A DNA stretch of 23,317 nucleotides, from positions 1-23,317 of the forward strand of contig JACQGG010000065.1 in assembly GCA_016199665.1 (NCBI GenBank), written 5' to 3'. This document shows, in pieces, positions 22,331 to 23,317 of this stretch. Each line of letters begins with the position of its first letter. Positions within the stretch are counted from its first letter, which is position 1. The notes under the pieces are model-generated. The model was not told the origin of the DNA. It did not search any database and saw nothing but the letters and a program-made list of their open reading frames with translations. The DNA comes from Acidobacteriota bacterium (GTDB lineage: Bacteria > Acidobacteriota > UBA6911 > JACQSX01). The translations under genes and the position numbers were made by a program.

Positions 22331-22383
22331 AGGAACAGGCTGGTTTTTTTGGCATCCAGAAACCGCGAAAGTAGCCTGTCCCC
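22331..22383. repeat. REP-like imperfect hairpin element
   Basis: AGGAACAGGCT (22331-22341) and AGCCTGTCCCC (22373-22383) face each other; ACAGGCT/AGCCTGT pair perfectly, and short T/A runs inside (22344-22346 with 68-70) extend the stem past a mismatch. The minus-strand form GGGGACAGGCTACTTTCGCG resembles, from memory, dispersed palindromic elements linked to REP-associated IS200-like transposases. No transposase gene is in the window. Confidence 0.5.
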
Positions 22384-22396
22384 TTTAATTTCCTCG

Positions 22397-23317
22397 ATGT
22401 CGTCTTCGATGAATAGTTCAGGCATTAGGGATAACCGCCTTCGCGGCACCGTCGCTGATTTCCTCGCGGCGAAGATTCGGAACGGCTCACGCCTCTCCGT
22501 TGTTTCGGCATACTTCACTATCTACGCATACGAAGCACTCAGGGAGCACCTCGATCATATCGAGCATCTCGACTTTCTCTTCGGCGAGCCGCGCTTTATA
22601 TCATCGCTTGACCCCGATAAGACAGAGAAGAAATCGTTCATCATCGATGGCACCGGCTTGCAGCTCGCCAACGTTTTACAGCAAAAGCGCGTCGCTCGCG
22701 ATTGTGCCGACTGGATACGCCAGAAAGTGGAAATCCGATCCGTGCGGCACACGCAACTCCTCCACGGCAAGATGTATCACATCGCAAACGCCGGCGTGGA
22801 AGAAGCAATCTTGGGCAGTTCCAATTTCACGGTTCGCGGCCTCGGACTTGGGGCGAGCAATAACAACATCGAACTCAATCTCGAAGTGGACAGCACCCGC
22901 GACCGCCGCGACCTCAAGGCTTGGTTCGATGAACTCTGGAACGATCCGGAACTGGTTGAAGACGTAAAACAGGAAGTCCTGCAATACCTGGAGCAGTTGT
23001 ATCAAAATCACGCGCCCGAATTCATTTACTACAAGACGCTATTTCATATCTTTGAGGATTTCCTAGCCGAGCAGGACAAAGGCGGGCTGCTCGATCAGAA
23101 CGTCAAGGTGGTTGACACCGAAATTTGGAAAACCCTTTTCGAATTTCAAAAAGACGGCGTGAAGGGCGCTATCAACAAAATCCTCAAGCACAACGGCTGT
23201 ATCATTGCCGATAGCGTGGGCTTGGGAAAGACCTTCGAGGCGCTCGCTATCATTAAGTATTTCGAACTAAAGAACGACAAGGTTCTCGTCCTGTGTCCCA
23301 AGAAGCTCCGTGAAAAC
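22397..23317 (+). CDS. Phospholipase D-like nuclease / SF2 (SNF2-type) helicase fusion, N-terminal part
   Basis: The frame is open from here to the right edge (307 codons), so the gene is cut. A PLD-type nuclease domain (about 15-185) has the half-site H123-G-K125 in LLHGKMYH and ILGSSNFTVRGL (G140, N143), followed by NNIELNLEV. The Asp of a classic HKD motif is not obvious. After a helical linker (about 186-245) the helicase begins with EFQKDGVKGAINKIL, Walker A ADSVGLGKTFEALAIIKYFE (about 271-290) and motif Ia VLVLCPKKLREN. Such fusions occur as long single proteins in anti-phage defence loci. Starts are possible at 22319, 22397 and 22409; 22397 is chosen because the longer form would translate through the hairpin. 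Codons such as TTA, ATA and CTA are more frequent here than in its neighbours. Confidence 0.85.
   Translation, partial: MSSSMNSSGIRDNRLRGTVADFLAAKIRNGSRLSVVSAYFTIYAYEALREHLDHIEHLDFLFGEPRFISSLDPDKTEKKSFIIDGTGLQLANVLQQKRVARDCADWIRQKVEIRSVRHTQLLHGKMYHIANAGVEEAILGSSNFTVRGLGLGASNNNIELNLEVDSTRDRRDLKAWFDELWNDPELVEDVKQEVLQYLEQLYQNHAPEFIYYKTLFHIFEDFLAEQDKGGLLDQNVKVVDTEIWKTLFEFQKDGVKGAINKILKHNGCIIADSVGLGKTFEALAIIKYFELKNDKVLVLCPKKLREN

Larger units (their letters stand above)
21932..22396. other. 465-nt divergent intergenic region between core genes and the helicase gene
   Basis: No believable gene was seen here. Open frames exist on both strands, but their translations have no family motifs, and the minus-strand ones run through the hairpin and the helicase start. 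The region holds the palindrome at the glycosyltransferase start, a short hairpin GAGAC...GTCTC (about 22216-22236), a possible weak promoter and a REP-like hairpin. It marks the change from minus-strand housekeeping genes to a plus-strand accessory gene. Confidence 0.6.

Noticed and set aside
21945..22355. 136-codon minus-strand frame in the intergenic region
   Set aside because: The translation is unlike any family, is rich in Trp and Cys, and runs out of the REP-like hairpin; it overlaps the glycosyltransferase start.
22240..22518. 92-codon minus-strand frame
   Set aside because: It is antisense to the well-supported start of the PLD/helicase gene and reads through the hairpin element.
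22500..22967. 155-codon plus-strand frame with its own ATG
   Set aside because: It is the wrong frame; the overlapping frame from 22397 encodes the PLD and helicase motifs and stays open to the window edge.

Overview
The window reads as about 22 kb of chromosomal core from a GC-rich Gram-negative bacterium, most likely an acidobacterium or close relative, followed by the first 0.9 kb of an accessory gene. The Gram-negative assignment rests on lipopolysaccharide export genes (lptB and an lptC/lptA-type fusion) and lipoprotein-export genes (lolC/E, lolD). The acidobacterial guess is an inference from the combination of HPr kinase, a regulatory-only PTS, RpoN, RapZ and the Lpt fusion in one run; no rRNA or other marker in the window confirms it.

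All twenty core genes are on the minus strand, so they are read from the right end to the left. From the right: a family-4 glycosyltransferase and a WecA/TagO-type polyprenyl-phosphate sugar-phosphate transferase (envelope glycan start and extension); a membrane-anchored PHP-domain protein with an unusual architecture; recJ; the Lpt pair (lptC/A fusion, lptB); rpoN; hprK; rapZ; a mannose-type EIIA; HPr; and enzyme I. This block joins LPS export to a phosphorelay (EI, HPr, EIIA, HPr kinase), RapZ and sigma-54. No sugar-transporting EIIB or EIIC is present, so the PTS looks regulatory.

A 317-nt gap with a strong inverted repeat separates this from the left block: pgsA, a PDZ/radical SAM protein (DUF512 type), an enoyl-CoA hydratase, ribH, nusB, lysS, lolC/E and the first 27 codons of lolD, which is cut by the left edge. 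Spacing is tight, with stop/start overlaps at ribH/nusB and HPr/enzyme I, so large parts are probably cotranscribed.

At about 21.9 to 22.4 kb the character changes. A 465-nt divergent intergenic region carries a REP-like hairpin. After it a plus-strand gene begins that is open to the right edge. Its product has a phospholipase D-type nuclease domain followed by the start of an SF2/SNF2-type helicase. Such fusions are typical of defence islands, so this may be the left edge of one. No rRNA, tRNA, CRISPR array or complete insertion sequence was recognised.
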